Source of the DNA: Cylicocyclus nassatus
Taxonomy: Eukaryota > Nematoda > Chromadorea > Rhabditida > Strongylidae
Assembly (NCBI GenBank): GCA_958299035.1
Contig: CATQJL010000112.1
Coordinates: 82,044,636-82,108,635, forward strand
Direction of reading: 5' to 3'
DNA: 64,000 bases
Below the pieces are notes generated by a model. The model was not told the origin of the DNA, searched no databases, and saw only the letters and a list, made by a program, of their open reading frames with translations. The translations under genes were made by a program, and so were the position numbers. Positions 23,346 to 36,100 of this stretch are shown piece by piece. The number at the start of each line of letters is the position of its first letter. Position 1 is the stretch's first letter.

Positions 23346-24806
23346 TTTACAAGACTACGACACATAATTTATAGGTAAACTGTGTAAACCATCGATCGAG
23401 ATTTTTTCACTCACAATCCAACACCTCTTCAATTCAAACAAAGTCTTGTCACTCTCATTGTCTGCGTCTCCCACGATCACAAACTTCCTCAAGAGATGCA
23501 GCATTTTTCACTCACGCGTTTTGAAACTTGCCCTGAATTGTGGAAATTTTTTGCTTATGATAAATTGACTTGGCAATCACGAAAAAAAAATAGAAAAAAT
23601 TTTCATCTACCTCTACTTTGTAGCTGTTCCCCCATCTATACACCGTGATGAAGGTGTGACTTTACATGTTTACTAAAAGTTGAAAATGTCGCAGTGAAGC
23701 AAAGCAAAGCTTTCGCACGTATGGCCACATCTTGCACTTTACATGAGCCATAGAGTAAGAAGCCACAAAGATTCCACCTGGCAATGTGTAGCTTCTGCGT
23801 GGAATGCGTGGAATTTCAGCAGCAGTCAAAGTTTTCTGAGCATATGTCTCAGGAAAAGCGCGTGCCAAAGAATAAAACAAGAAGGATACTACGTCAAAAA
23901 AGTTCTGGGCCAGAGATTGTCGTTGGTTATCACTTTGCGATTTCCAAGTACATGAGTCCTAGCAATCACTGAAGACCACTTTATGCCCATTTAAGATAGA
24001 CACGTCGTTTCAACTTGCATTACCCAAAAGTAGGAAGGAAACATACCAACTTGTTATCAAACTTTTTGTCAAGAAGCTAGATGGTTACGTGTATACCTTG
24101 CAAAGTTTTGAGTGCTGACAACTGTGTTTTGAGTGCTGACAACTGTGTTCAAAAGGAAACTGAAAAAAGTTGACACTTGCCAATTATTGAATATTCCTGT
24201 GTGACGTTCTGACGGTCTGTTTTCATTATAGGTCTGCTTCTTTCTGGTCTAGTTCATTGCTCAGCCCGTGCTTGTCGACGTGTTTCCGACTTTGCTTTAT
24301 GACATTGTCTTTCGTGAAGCCGTCTGCTCTTTCGACTCACGATTTTTCATTTCCATGTTTCCCAATTTATCGTATTTCTCGTGTTTCTTGATTTTATTGT
24401 GTGGCTGACCAATGTTTGGCTGACTTTTCACCCATATTCGGATGAACAACAACACTACTCCTTGGGACCCTAGCTAGCTGCGTTTCAAATCGCATGGCTT
24501 GCAGATTAAAGTAGGTGTATTCAAGCGTCGGTGGTATCAGGTTGGAGGATACCTGGCAACCAATTACAGGCATGGTGGACAGCCTAGAAAAGTGGCAGTG
24601 GCATTCCCCAAAGCCAATCACCTGGCCCTCCTCAACTAGATAGAATCTTGTCTTATTAAACACCTTAGGTAGTCTTTATTTACTGTTTGTTTGCTCCGGC
24701 GAGAGGTGACAGGCTAGAAGACTATTTTACTTTAGCAATGTCTTGTTACTGACACTGTTTTGGCACACGTTTACTGTATGGATACAATAAGTTAAAGCCT
24801 GCCTTA
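23346..24806. other. No gene recognised
   Basis: Short frames only. A 21-bp tandem duplication (TTTTGAGTGCTGACAACTGT) lies at about 24106-24150. Confidence 0.4.
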
Positions 24807-25009
24807 GGCCCCGGACAGACTTCACGCGATTTGATCGTCGCGACTGAATCGCGACGAGACAACTGTTACAACATCATTCCATGCCGATCGACTTGCATTT
24901 CGGTTGTGATACTTTTCCAGCCCGAAATTTTTGAATGTGAAATGAAAATGAATGGAAATGTCCGCGATTGAGTCGCGACGATCAAATCGCGTGAAGTCTG
25001 TCCGGGGCC
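24807..25009. mobile_element. MITE with TTA duplication and long TIRs
   Basis: TTA flanks both sides (24804-24806, 25010-25012). The terminal repeats start GGCCCCGGACAGACTTCACG and continue through ATTTGATCGTCGCGACT, about 45 bp with almost no mismatch, so this copy is young. The internal ACGCGATT word links it to 19367-19592. Confidence 0.85.
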
Positions 25010-25174
25010 TTACTGAATGGCACATGAAGATAAGCAGAAGACTCTGTGAGAAGACAATTATTGACGATTATGCGCAGTTACTTTTGTGCAGTTACTTTTG
25101 AAACACCCTGAATAATCGCTCAAGAAGAAAACAATCCTATCTCTTTTCTGATTTTCGTCAACAACAACGACCGC

Positions 25175-25415
25175 ATAAGGCCTAAGGTATACTTTACGCG
25201 ATTCTAGCCGCTGCGCGATTCGGCACCGAAATGACTGTTTGTAATTGGTTATCAGAGCGCTTTGTTGGGCAGAACTTAATCTGTTCGCAACAAAACACAG
25301 AAGCTAAGCGCCTATGTATTGAAGCCTCGCACTATGATTTTGGTAACGTGTGGCAAACAGCCAGGTCGCGTGAACGTCGCGATTTGGCCGAATCGCGCGA
25401 GGTGTACTCATCACA
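25175..25415. repeat. Divergent relative of the ACGCGATT MITE family
   Basis: AAGGCCTAAGGTATACTTTACGCGATTCTAGCCG at the left and CGCGAGGTGTACTCA at the right are imperfect inverted repeats, with the same layout as 19367-19592. No clear duplication remains. Confidence 0.4.
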
Positions 25416-25878
25416 ATTGCTCACGATAACCGAGTCCATGCTGGTGGTCGCAGTTATGGTGAGCATAGACGGACAGATCATTAGGCATCGTCTATTCCCC
25501 ACAGTATAGCGGGCGGAGCTTTGCCGACGTTTGCCAACGTAACGCGTGGCAGTTTTTGATATTGAGAGAAAGTACAAAAACTCCAACGAGCCGCGGCCCT
25601 TTTCCGGCTGGAATTTCGCAGCTCCCACGGCCCGAGATTGGGCCTCGGCTCAGCCGCAGCTGGTTGTCGGGCCATCCGTGGTTCATTCTAGCTCGGCCTA
25701 GTGGAGCCTTGGCGCAACATGGCACATAAAATACATTATAAAAAAAGACAAAAATCAAAGTCACCGATATAGCAGCTTCGGAAACCAGTCCGACTTTAAA
25801 ATTGGATAACGCCGACATGCTATCGAAGGTTGTTCATAAGAATCATATGATCATGTTCCCGCCTCGGAGAACATCCAA

Positions 25879-26670
25879 GGGTTGTTTCAGACTGCCAAAC
25901 TGACCACAGCAGACTGCAGCTGACTGCAGCTGACCGCACTGACCGCATCGGCCGCTTCCTCCTTTCGTAGAAGAAAAACAACCGCGATTATCAAATTAGC
26001 GTGATTCACGCCTGAGAAGATCATAAGTCCCATCATAATTCTTCTCAATCGAATTTTGGCGGTAGTTTTTCTTTGGTATGTTCGTACTTGTTCCAATTCC
26101 TCCTATCATTGCATATACCTGTTTTGTAACATTCTAGCCCGTGTTGTCTTTTGCTTTTAGGTATAGGCGCCGTAAAACCTAATTGCCCGCGCCGTGCCTT
26201 GAACACCAGCGCAAGCGAGCGGTCGTCGCGAACGACTGTCGTCGTTCACTAAATTCCAAAAAATCTTTCTTTAACTTTTATGTTGTTATCGTCAATGCGA
26301 GGTATATCTCGACGAAAGCCCCCCTCAAAAGTTTAAAAAAATATGTGTGGAAAGGACGCGCGCTCATTGTCGCTCGAAAAAAGCCTGTAGCGCTTCGGGA
26401 CCAAATGTTTCCAGCCGCGCCGCGCGTTGGTGTTCAAAGCGACGCGTGGGCAATTGGGTTTTACGGGGGCCTGTATATATTGTTGTTGTTTGCTTGAGCC
26501 ACGCCTATTTATCCTCTCCACCTTTGGGTCGGCCGCTACGGCCGTTGCGGTCAGTGCGGTCAGTGTGGTCTGCTGCGGTCAGTGCGGTCAGGGTGATCTG
26601 CTGCGGTCAGTGCGGTCAGCTGCAGTCTGCTGCAGTCTGCTGCGGTCAGTGCGGCAGTCTGAAACAACCC
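25879..26670. mobile_element. TIR element GGGTTGTTTC family, copy 1
   Basis: Terminal inverted repeats GGGTTGTTTCAGACTGCC are flanked by CAA (25876-25878 and 26671-26673). A 5-bp duplication CCAAG is also possible if the element is one base shorter at each end. Just inside the ends are tandem words of the type CTGCGGTCAGTGCGGT and GCAGTCTGCTGC, many at the right and fewer at the left. The inside has no transposase. A second copy of the family lies at 28334-28922. Confidence 0.8.
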
Positions 26671-28333
26671 CAAGACATTGAGGGCGGCCTGACCATGCCT
26701 CGTACATCACGCAAGTATCCTTCACGCTCAGACAATAGAAGCGGCCGACCCGCGGCCTTCATTTGACATGGGCCGCGGCTCAGCCGGAGTTTCTTGCGCA
26801 GATTTTGCCGCGGCTCAGCCGCTGCAATGCTCGCCCCATCATTAAAGGCACCGTCCACCCTAAGTTGAGGGTGTTGAGCTTTTAGCAGCATATAACAGTA
26901 GGGTCTCTTATCAAGCCAATGTCAAGTTGCGGTGCAAAATGCCACTTCGGAAGCGAGAAAATGGCTTCGGAATAGCGAAGACGCATGAGGACCCCATCCA
27001 TGCCCGCCCATTTGTGCGCGCTCATCCAATCACCGTTCCAAAAAGTCGGCCTATGGGTTCTCTTGAATAGGGATTTTTGGGATTTTCGCTGATTCTCGAC
27101 TTCATATTTGGGATCAGGGACATGAGGAGGCCCTGAAACGGCAAAAACCTGGAAGTCGAGAATCTGGGTGGACGGTGCCTTTGAAGGCAGCGGCTCGGCA
27201 GATTTTCAACTTCGGGATTTTGGCAGATTTGGGACTGTTCCGGCCCCTGAATCACGACATGAACTCCCCTTAATGCGAAAATGGGGAGAACCCCGTCTTT
27301 GAATCCCCCCCCCCTTGAGACAGGCGCGGACGAGTGAGCCATTTATCTCTGCCGTCAGAGACGCAGAGTAAGGAGGTAGAGAGCGCTAGAACAATTCTGC
27401 CCTACGCGAGGCTACGAGTGACGGCGCGTTTTCTAGCGGAGAACATACTCGTCCGAACAAGGTGTTAGGGGAGCGAAAGGAGGAAAGGGAGCGGCGGTTG
27501 GGTTGCCCCCTGATGCAGAGTTCACATTTTCGGGGCGGAGTTGCTGTTTTGGTTCACTTGAAGGGCCTCCTATCCATCTTCAAAATCTGAGGTAGGTTCA
27601 TTCCGCCGAGACGCTGCCTTCAAGGGCCGCGGCTGAGCCGATGAGCCCACTTCCTCCCGCGTCTCGGCCGGGGCAATGATAATGACATGAACGAAAGACC
27701 GCGGCTCGGCCGCACCCCGGCCACGCCCCCAAATCAAGGCCGCGGGCGGGCCGGAAAGGCCTTTTTAGGCCGCGGCTCGTCCGCTCCCAATGTCTGAGTA
27801 TAATGGAGGTTTAATAAGTTTCGCAACATGTTAAAATGTCCGCAGGGCCACGCCCGCTGTACGCAAGGGAATCGCCTGTAGCAATGCGCGTGTTTTTTTC
27901 CAAACAGGAGGGTGATCGGAACGAAATTTTTGAATGGAGGAGCATTCAGATAGCTCGGTTTGTCGCAGTAGATAACTCCTCTGACTTAACAGAACTGTCA
28001 GTGAGATCATCTACTGACTTCGCATCGACACGAAGCTATTCAGCTGAGGTCATGAGATCTCACGCAAATAAGGAAGGTGGACGGCAGATGACTAGACAAC
28101 AACGACAACACCTCCATTCGGCATAACTTCTCCACGGATGCTATGATTTTCAGTCACTGTCACTCCTTCTCCTTGATATTTACTCCCTGCAAGGCGACAA
28201 CATGCGCTGAGGCTGCAAAGCATGAGACAATCTTCATGTCAAGTCGCCCGGAATGGGAGACGATGGGACAACGGGGATCAACACCCTGCGTTTCCCAACA
28301 TGTCGTCCATGGCAAAATTTTCCTCATCTCTAT
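26671..28333. other. GC-richer repeat-dense stretch
   Basis: No gene was recognised. The word GCCGCGGCTCAGCCG and variants recur at about 26771, 26811, 27627, 27700 and 27768, and again near 60545-60630. A C tract lies at 27306-27314. Confidence 0.4.
26844..27182. repeat. TIR element AAAGGCACCGTCCACCC
   Basis: AAAGGCACCGTCCACCC at 26844 returns inverted at 27166-27182. The inner match is weak and no frame of interest is present. It resembles the AAGGCATTGTCCAGG ends at 17497 in layout. Confidence 0.55.
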
Positions 28334-28922
28334 GGGTTGTTTCATACTACCGCACTGATGCAGCTAACCGCAACGGCCGCACAGATCGCTGCATCCTTTC
28401 GTAATAGAGAAAACAATTGCGACTACGTCAAAACACCGTGATTTCACGCTTAGGAAGCTCATAGGTTCTAATTTACTCTTCTCAATCAGATTTTGGCGAT
28501 TGTTTTTCTTTGGTATGCTCGTATTTGTTTTGATTCTTCCTGTAATTGCATATACAGGGCTCCCAAATTGCAGAGTCGTTTGCACCAGCGGTCTCGCGAC
28601 CGCGTCGCGCCCGTGCATGCCGGCGCCGGCGCCATCGACCGAGGCGGCGCCATTGATGCCCGGGCGCGACGCGGTCACGAGACCGCTGGTGCAAACGACT
28701 CTGCAATTTAGGAGCCCTGTACATGTTTTACTCTCGGTCGTGTTGTCTTTTGAGTCTAGGCATATATCGTTGTTGTTTCGGCTACAACTATTTATCCTCT
28801 CCACCTTAACGAAAGGATGCAGCGATTTGCGCGGCTCTTGCGGTCAATGCCATGCAGTCAGCTGCGGTCAGTTGCGGTCTGCTGCAGTCAGCTGAGGTCA
28901 GTGCGATAGTCTGAAACAACCC
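28334..28922. mobile_element. TIR element GGGTTGTTTC family, copy 2
   Basis: Terminal repeats GGGTTGTTTCA are flanked by TAT (28331-28333, 28923-28925). The left internal part (GGCCGCACAGATCGCTGCATCCTTTCG) matches the inverted right part, and the right end holds CTGCGGTCAGTTGCGGT-type tandem words as in copy 1. A second MITE is nested inside at 28555-28719, so this copy is the older insertion. Confidence 0.8.
28555..28719. mobile_element. Nested foldback MITE CAGGGCTCC family, copy 1
   Basis: TA flanks both sides. The ends are CAGGGCTCCCAAATTGCAGA and its inverse. The two arms pair over nearly the whole 165 bp, through GTTTGCACCAGCGGTCTCG to a GC-rich centre with GGCGCCGGCGCC. TA duplication and CAG termini fit Tc1/mariner-type MITEs. 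Open frames on both strands here are a by-product of the palindrome. Confidence 0.85.
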
Positions 28923-29187
28923 TATGGCAGGCTTCAGACCGCGCCGTACACGCAAACAGCCATCCAAACCTGCCGGTACGTCTGAACCCGCCGGAGCCTG
29001 CCGGAGGGAAGCGGAGATATGCACGTAAATTGGCATCTTGGAGCACGCATGAAATACCGCGCGCGTTGTGATTTACATATCAGTCAAGTAATTCGACAGC
29101 ATTTTCACTTGTGTTTCGATTTCCGTGGGTTCAAACGTGCACCTGGTGGGTCCAGACAGCTACCGGCGGGTACCGGCACGAAGGTAG

Positions 29188-29290
29188 GGGAACGAACACT
29201 CAATAGAGCACCGCCTCCGCCGCCTGCTAGTCCTTTCGTCCTACTGTTGTGCATCGTGTTCAGTAGTTCGCCGAGGCGATGGGGTGGGGG
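29188..29290. repeat. Partial copy of the GGGTAGAGGAACG foldback family
   Basis: AGGGGAACGAACACTCAATAG followed by CACCGCCTCCGC and CCTGCTAGTCCTTTCGTCCTA matches one arm and the loop of the foldback at 59243-59396. The second arm is missing. Confidence 0.5.
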
Positions 29291-29623
29291 AATGAAAGCC
29301 AGTTTGAGACACTTTTCGCGGCTAATTGGTCCTTTCTCAACGTTGTTGCATGTCGTTCAGTCCACGCAGGCGGCCCAAGCTGGCGACTTTCGTTCCCCTA
29401 CAAGCGAACAGATCTACAACCGTTGCAAGTATCTGTTTTATCCAGCCCAGGGATGTCTGCCTCCAGAAGCCCTGTTGCCACCCAGTCTTTAATCGGTTGC
29501 AGGCCAATTCTCCATCTTGACTACTGGAATTTTTTACAGCCTAGAACGCGGCTGAAAGGCTAACCAGAATCGAGCCCTGCATGGTCCTGCGTGAATAAAA
29601 AAAAACATCTATTTCTCAAAAAT

Positions 29624-29629
29624 TTTATT
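29624..29629 (-). terminator. Candidate poly(A) signal of the LOTUS/Tudor gene
   Basis: AATAAA on the minus strand lies about 485 bp past the stop at 30113, with no other frame between. The interval 29630-30112 is therefore read as a 3' untranslated region. Confidence 0.4.
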
Positions 29630-30112
29630 TCTGCCAAATAAATTCAGTAATATCAGGTGGTAACGAGTAATGAAGGATTTAACTGATTATGATGCACGCG
29701 GAATCAAACGCAACAAAATACTGTCATTCATAACAATAACACCGAAATCTTCAGCGTAACCCATATGAGGATGTAACGAGAAGTAAAGCTTGGGAGGGAA
29801 AACATGATAGGCTTATAGTCCAACGCTCTTCACAGGTTGGACACTAGTGTCAACCGAAAGAACAAATAATTAATAAACGTCTAGTCCAAAATCCACATTT
29901 ATAACCAGTGGCAAAACAGATGTTCAAGCGCATTGGAAGTAAGGATAACGGCACAGTCAAAGTTCATATAAGGCACAGATGGCGCAACTAACTGAATCCA
30001 CGGATAAATCACCGGTCATAGAAACACTTAAACTCGTAATCATGCATTTCTTGTCACAACTTTTCAAAACTAGGCAGACAAGGGGCAAACAGAAAAAAAG
30101 TGCAGTAACAGA

Positions 30113-33100
30113 TCATCGAACACTAATCAGTTCTAGATCAACGTAGTGCTGGGGAACGACCACGTCTACCGGGCGAGGGCGGCTAGTATCTCTGTAGATC
30201 ATGCGCACCATCAACTTCTCCTTGTCATCCCATAGCTGCAAATAAATCCAGTAATAGCTCAATACGGCTTCCGTACACCGTTTCAGACACTTCAAGGAGG
30301 AATAAAACCAGTAAAATGAATGAAAGGATGACAATTGCGGACGCATGAATTCTGAATTTTAATGATTCTTCATTGCTTCACCAACACTCTCGATACTAAG
30401 TGTAGGGCAACCGCAGGTTTTTCGATGGATGTAATCCGCGTCTCTTACTTGTAAAGTATATTCCAAAAAGAGCATTCTTTCCAAATCACTAAATAGTGTC
30501 CCAGCTTTCCCCCACTGTCCAAAGCTTCGCATGCCTTTCGCACTGTAAGCAGGCGTCATACTTATCGCATTATCCGGGTTACCCATTCGCTATTGGTCAA
30601 TTCGTGATTTGATCAACAGCGAAGGGACGGATCGGATGAAGCAATTAAGTATGGCGCGTATAGTTCAGAGCATTCAAATCTTGCTGCCCATGTTTCAAGA
30701 AGACAAAGGCAGTAGATAGGTTGCGTTGCGTGACAGCTATGAGAAAAATCTCAGACAGGGCATAGACTATGACCAAGAATTCTGTAACTATTTTTGTGGT
30801 CTTCGCTATCAAACCCTAAAACATGTAAAAAACAGTAAGACCTACAAGTTTTAGGCTCTGCATCTCGAGTGCACCTTCTTCTGCTTCTGCAAAACAATTT
30901 GCCATCAGATCGCATTCGTCAAGGAATTCCTTTCGTCGCTGAAACATGACATTGCATTTATTGACTCACAAAAAAAAACAAGTTTCTCATCGTAGTGGAT
31001 AAAGCCACCTATATTACATTTTTTTGCCTACCCCTGAAGAGATGTCAAAGCTTCCAATGGTGCAACAAAGAGCAAATGGTGAGGTATGGAAGTAGCTGTG
31101 AAGTGGTACAGCTTGCTCGGTAGATACCATCACCGTCTTGCCGACATCGACCAGGAACACTTCCATATTCTTTTCCTTAAAAGAAGGACTTGAAAGTATT
31201 GGCTCGAAGAGCATTCAGTGATCGAAACTCACGCTCGTATTAGACACAGGTGAGCGAACGACAGCTCTCTGCCAACAGCGATCGTACCGAACAGCGGCGC
31301 CATCACCTTTCATCCAAAGCTGAGGTTCAGCGTCATCAAGTGCTCCTTTATAGGCCTCCCTAAAATGAATTTAGGCTCTGGTTAGCGCATCGGATAACCA
31401 AGGCATTAAACCTGAGTTGGTCAAGCATATCAAGATAACGCCCTTCTTCTTTGCAACTTCGCAAATAGAATTCGTCCAAGGCAATGAAATGAGTCAACTT
31501 CACCTAAAACAGACTTAAAAGGTTTCCTGGTCAAATATTGCGAATACCCTTATTCAGGTGTGCAAGCGCATCGTGATTGCTGTAAAGACTGCGTTCAGCC
31601 AAAATACCGCTTGTATGCATGAGCAGCAATTCCATCTTAGGCCCAGCCAGACTTCGGTGGAAAGCGCTCAGAAGCGAAACGCTCAAGAACGTCTAAAAGC
31701 GCTTTAATCTTTCTTCGCTGACGCGGAACGTATGTGAGTAGTAGTGAGAGATGTGAAGAGAGGCTGAAAAATTTTGAGCGCTTTTAGACGCTTATGAAAG
31801 TCTGGCCAACCTAAATGTTCCCAGAGCTTCAGAAATTCATCTGTGTTAGGACATAAAAGCTTATAATCTCTATAAATGACAAACACCGCTCTCTCAAAAC
31901 ACTTAGCAAAGCGATAAGTCTCTACATCGGTGGATGAATCTACAAGACACATGGTAGAGAATAAGGACAATAATTCCTACACCCCAGACGGAAACAAAAT
32001 CAAAAAGCTTGCAAAACGCTGTGAAATGAGACTTACGTTCTCGAATTGAGGGACCGGGAAAGCATTCGTTAGATATTGATGCTTGCATTCAAACTTCTTC
32101 GGCTCTAACGGAATGGCAAGTCGTCGCATTTGACGTTCTTCACCAAAGCTACCGGAACTTTGAGAGAACCCTGAAAGGTAAGCCCAACTTATGCATCGAG
32201 AAAATTTTGGTCCTCTCACACGTCATAAAGAAATGACATAAAATAATAGTACGAGTATCACTTTCAAACGTAAAAACTGAAAGAATCTTGGACCATTACA
32301 TGCATGCCGTGTACACAAGACCAAAAATACAAGATTGGCAGTGCTCCAACTGTTTATAACTCGTAAGGGCACTTTGTATACAGGACACAATGCGAATTCA
32401 TCTTACTACAATTATGAGCACTATGTATTTAAGGCTGCGTTCAAAGTGATTCGGAAACTCGGGAATAGTTCCAGTACAGCGCGCAGTCCGACCAGTATAA
32501 AGTTTTGGACCAGTATGAACGCAGCCTTAAGTAAGGCGTGGTATAGTTCGCCTCGGGATACATGCAGTTTCAGTGGACATGCTATTTGGCGATAGCCACA
32601 ACTCGCCAAAGGGTGGCGGTCAAGATGAACGATAGCATTCTGTATGCAATACAGTCTGCCCCAATCGAGATCAGACCGAACCTTTGCCAAATTTGCAGCC
32701 TGCAACGCCAGTACCATGCGCTGCATATGCGTACTGTCGGGGAGGGCGAAAAGATCGAAAAGAGAGCGGGCGAGCAGACCTTAGGCGTGACGCAAAACCC
32801 TAGCGACGGACTTCCGCCATGCCAGTTTGGCCTGATGGGGACTGGGGCAGACCGTAAGAAAGTATAGGTGTAAAACTTTTGCAGACTGAACCTCTTCTGT
32901 TTCAGAATACACTTATGATGAATTACAAACATGTACTGCCAAATCGCGAAGACTTGCCATAGTTATGAAGCTATTGACAGGCATCAATGGCACTGCCCGG
33001 CAAGGTCGGGTAGGGAATTTAGCCCCATGTAAAAGTGGACGCAGTTGGATTAGGGCACGGACAAGTGCATAGTCGTAACAAACGTTGCACCAGAAGCGAG

Positions 33101-36100
33101 AAACTGCTCGGGAAGTTGGGAGACTTACGCCCTACGGGAAAAGTCTCGCCCACGTGGAATTTTCACATGACAAGCGGAGTGCATGTCGTTACCTAGTCAA
33201 GATGAAAGTCCTACAGCAACTCTGCATCTCAGCGATGATGGTTGCTCCACCCAAAGAAAAGAGGGGCTTTAAAAAACGCCTATTCTTACCGTTACCGCAC
33301 ATTTTAACAATAAGATGATTTTCCACCAACCTCAGATTTGGGTAGATGATACCTTCAAAGGGACGCCGAACAGAGGCCTCATTCGCCTAGCCTCTAGAAC
33401 CGGGTTGCGGTCCTACCCAGAGATTCGCACGGTTCGGGCGGCCACCGACCACCATAAATCCCTCGTTAGATGAGCGGTTGTATGATCGCTCGGGGCAAAT
33501 TGTACGAAACGGTGAAACGCACGCACAATTACCTTGCTTGCGCAAAAGAGGTCGCCCGCTCGCAGTGTTGCCGATGAGTTGATGGGATGCGGATAGTTTG
33601 ACCAATTCAAGTATTTTCGTTCTAGTGACTCATACCTTCGATGTGGGTCGACCACCTTGCAACCTTGGACCAAATTCCCGTAAAGCACAATTACACTTTC
33701 AATGATCAGGTTGATTGAACGCAGAGGGGTCATTCAAGCACTCCCAGTCGCCATACCAGATGTTGATGCTATTTTGGAGTATCAAGGCTACGGACAGCGA
33801 ACATTCGTCGTAACTCACGCAGGTATCGTCTGCGCTGACAACGTGTGAATATTGTAGGGTAGATACAAAGTCACTGTCGGCCTCTCCATGGCAAGTGGCA
33901 TTGTCGGCCGATTGGACGGGCACATTGCTGCCCGCTGGCATGGATGAACCTATTGTGGGCAGATCACGCCGTAACATTGCCTATCGGTTGAAGACGGCAC
34001 TTCAATGTGTGCCGCACGCGCGGAACTCTAGACTTGCCGCCGTTTGTACTTTGGTGCCCGAAGGAAGATCGCTGCACGGAGGGAATCCCTCAGTACAGTG
34101 AGTGTCAATCACGTACTTCCTTTCGAATGCGAACTAGGCATGCGCAGCGCAGGGCCTTAAATGCGGACCTCGATGAGTCCTGCCCGAGTCATACGCGCGC
34201 GAAAGCGACGCGAAGCACTCTGCGTTTATAAAAAAGGGAGCATGTGATTGACAGGACTGTAGGTTTCCGCCTTCTTCGCTGCGTTCGGATCGTAAACGGT
34301 CGCCTCGCTCGTTCTTGCACCGCGTTCGCTAACGCTTCGTTTCTCTAACCATTTTCTAGTGCCCAATTGACGGTTGGCGCTCAACCCGAGCCTTTTCCAA
34401 GCTCAGGCTTGGAAAAATGATACACGTCCGCAAAACGCGGCGCAGGGCAAGGCGAGGCTGCCGGACTGAGTCAGGCCATTCTGAGTGAAACAGCGGCTAA
34501 ATACGTGAAACAGCGGGTAAATACGAGTGACGGACCGTCCTGGAACCGCCACCTTAGCTGCCCTCACAAAAGTATTGCGGCCGCCCTCCCTCTAACAACG
34601 GAAAAAAAAATTTTCGCGCTAATTTTGGCGCTAATCCACATTTGTTGACCCAAAATGAAGATCTCAATCTCGCAAAAAGTTCGCTAGGGGGGAGAGAGGG
34701 GAGGGTGTTTGGTATGCTTCACAAATATGACGTTTATTTCGCGCGGTAGCGCCATCTGACGGAGTTGTGGTAGGATAAGACGGGGCTTGAACCACGGCTC
34801 GCCCGAAAGTTTGTCCATGAAGTGTTAAGGCACTGTGTGCTACCGCCTACAAGAGCGCATCCAGATAATGTTTAGTAAAGATCTTGTAACACCTAAGAGG
34901 GTCTTTGGGACAAGGCTGTCAGCGATAGACGGGGTAAAGACCGCTACCCGCCTCCAGAACTTGTAAAAAATTCCCCTCATGCGCCGAACATTCTCAAGAA
35001 AATCGTTGAGATAGTCGGCATAACTCTGTTGTTAATGCCGCATTTTTGCTTGACCATCCGCCTGGATCTTTGCCAGCGGCTCTCGATACTCTGAGTTTGG
35101 GCGCCGATTCGCGAATAAAAGATATTCATTTGATGGTTCACGGTAAGGTGGGAGTAAAGCTGCAAGGCGGTTATTCCGTTATAGGTCTGCCAGCAATCGT
35201 TGATGGTTGTACCCGGCCTAATGTAGTTCGTGTAAAGCCGCTAGGCTTCATAAATAACCTAAACCTTAATTTCAACTTTGCAAAATGGCTCTGGTCCGAA
35301 GTCCTGATCGAAAAGGGCGCCTGGCCTTGAATGTGTCAAACAAGGCGGCGTCATAGAAACTTTGTTTCTGACAATCCCTCTCTTGTGAGACAGGGTAGAT
35401 CATTGGGTAATCTCAATTGGCCTCCACCGCTATAGATGGGACGAGCCGGTCGGCGATATATAGTCTTCCACTCCACTCGGTATTATTAATGGTCAAAGAG
35501 ATAACCTATAGGGGCAAGATCACAAACCTCCGTTCACCGACTCTCTGGGTGGATTCCATCGCGCACTTTCGCCTCTGGACTGATTCTTCCAATCCTCATA
35601 AGGTAGGCGATCATCGTCTCTTCTTGGCCCAACGTCATCTTCACTATAGCTGGACTCATGAACCGGCCGAAAGGCCTCACGAGGAGAAGGTGAACGGTAG
35701 GGTTCCGCTTTTCTGTATGGATCGTAATTGTCAGCAGGTTGTCGCCGAGGTACCAAGAGTGAAGGTGTGCTGAAACGACTGCTTCCAGAGTGCCCACCAA
35801 CTGGAGGAGGGTTGCGAGCAGTTTGCGCACCACCTGAATGTAATGATAAGCCTGTTAGCAATGAACTATATGCACGATTCACGGCACGCAAAGATTGGGC
35901 GCCAATGCATCAGGTGGAGATAGTTCGTGCATGAGAGAGATACGAGATGATATGAGAGCTCGAGAGAAAGAGCGCTCGATGAGAGAGACGCCGATACCCG
36001 TAATCTTTGCGTGCTGTGAATCCCCTAAACATAGTTCTGTAAAAGTTCTGGGCTTTAGTGTCTGTCCTAAAAAAGCCGTAGACACTCACCTAAATCTTGA

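Noticed and set aside
26347..26766. 139-codon plus-strand frame with CGQCGQ repeats
   Set aside because: It reads through the CTGCGGTCAGT array and the end of the element, with no domain.
28364..28895. 131-146-codon frames on both strands
   Set aside because: They cross the borders of a TIR element and a nested palindromic MITE, and the two strands give near-identical peptides because of the palindrome.
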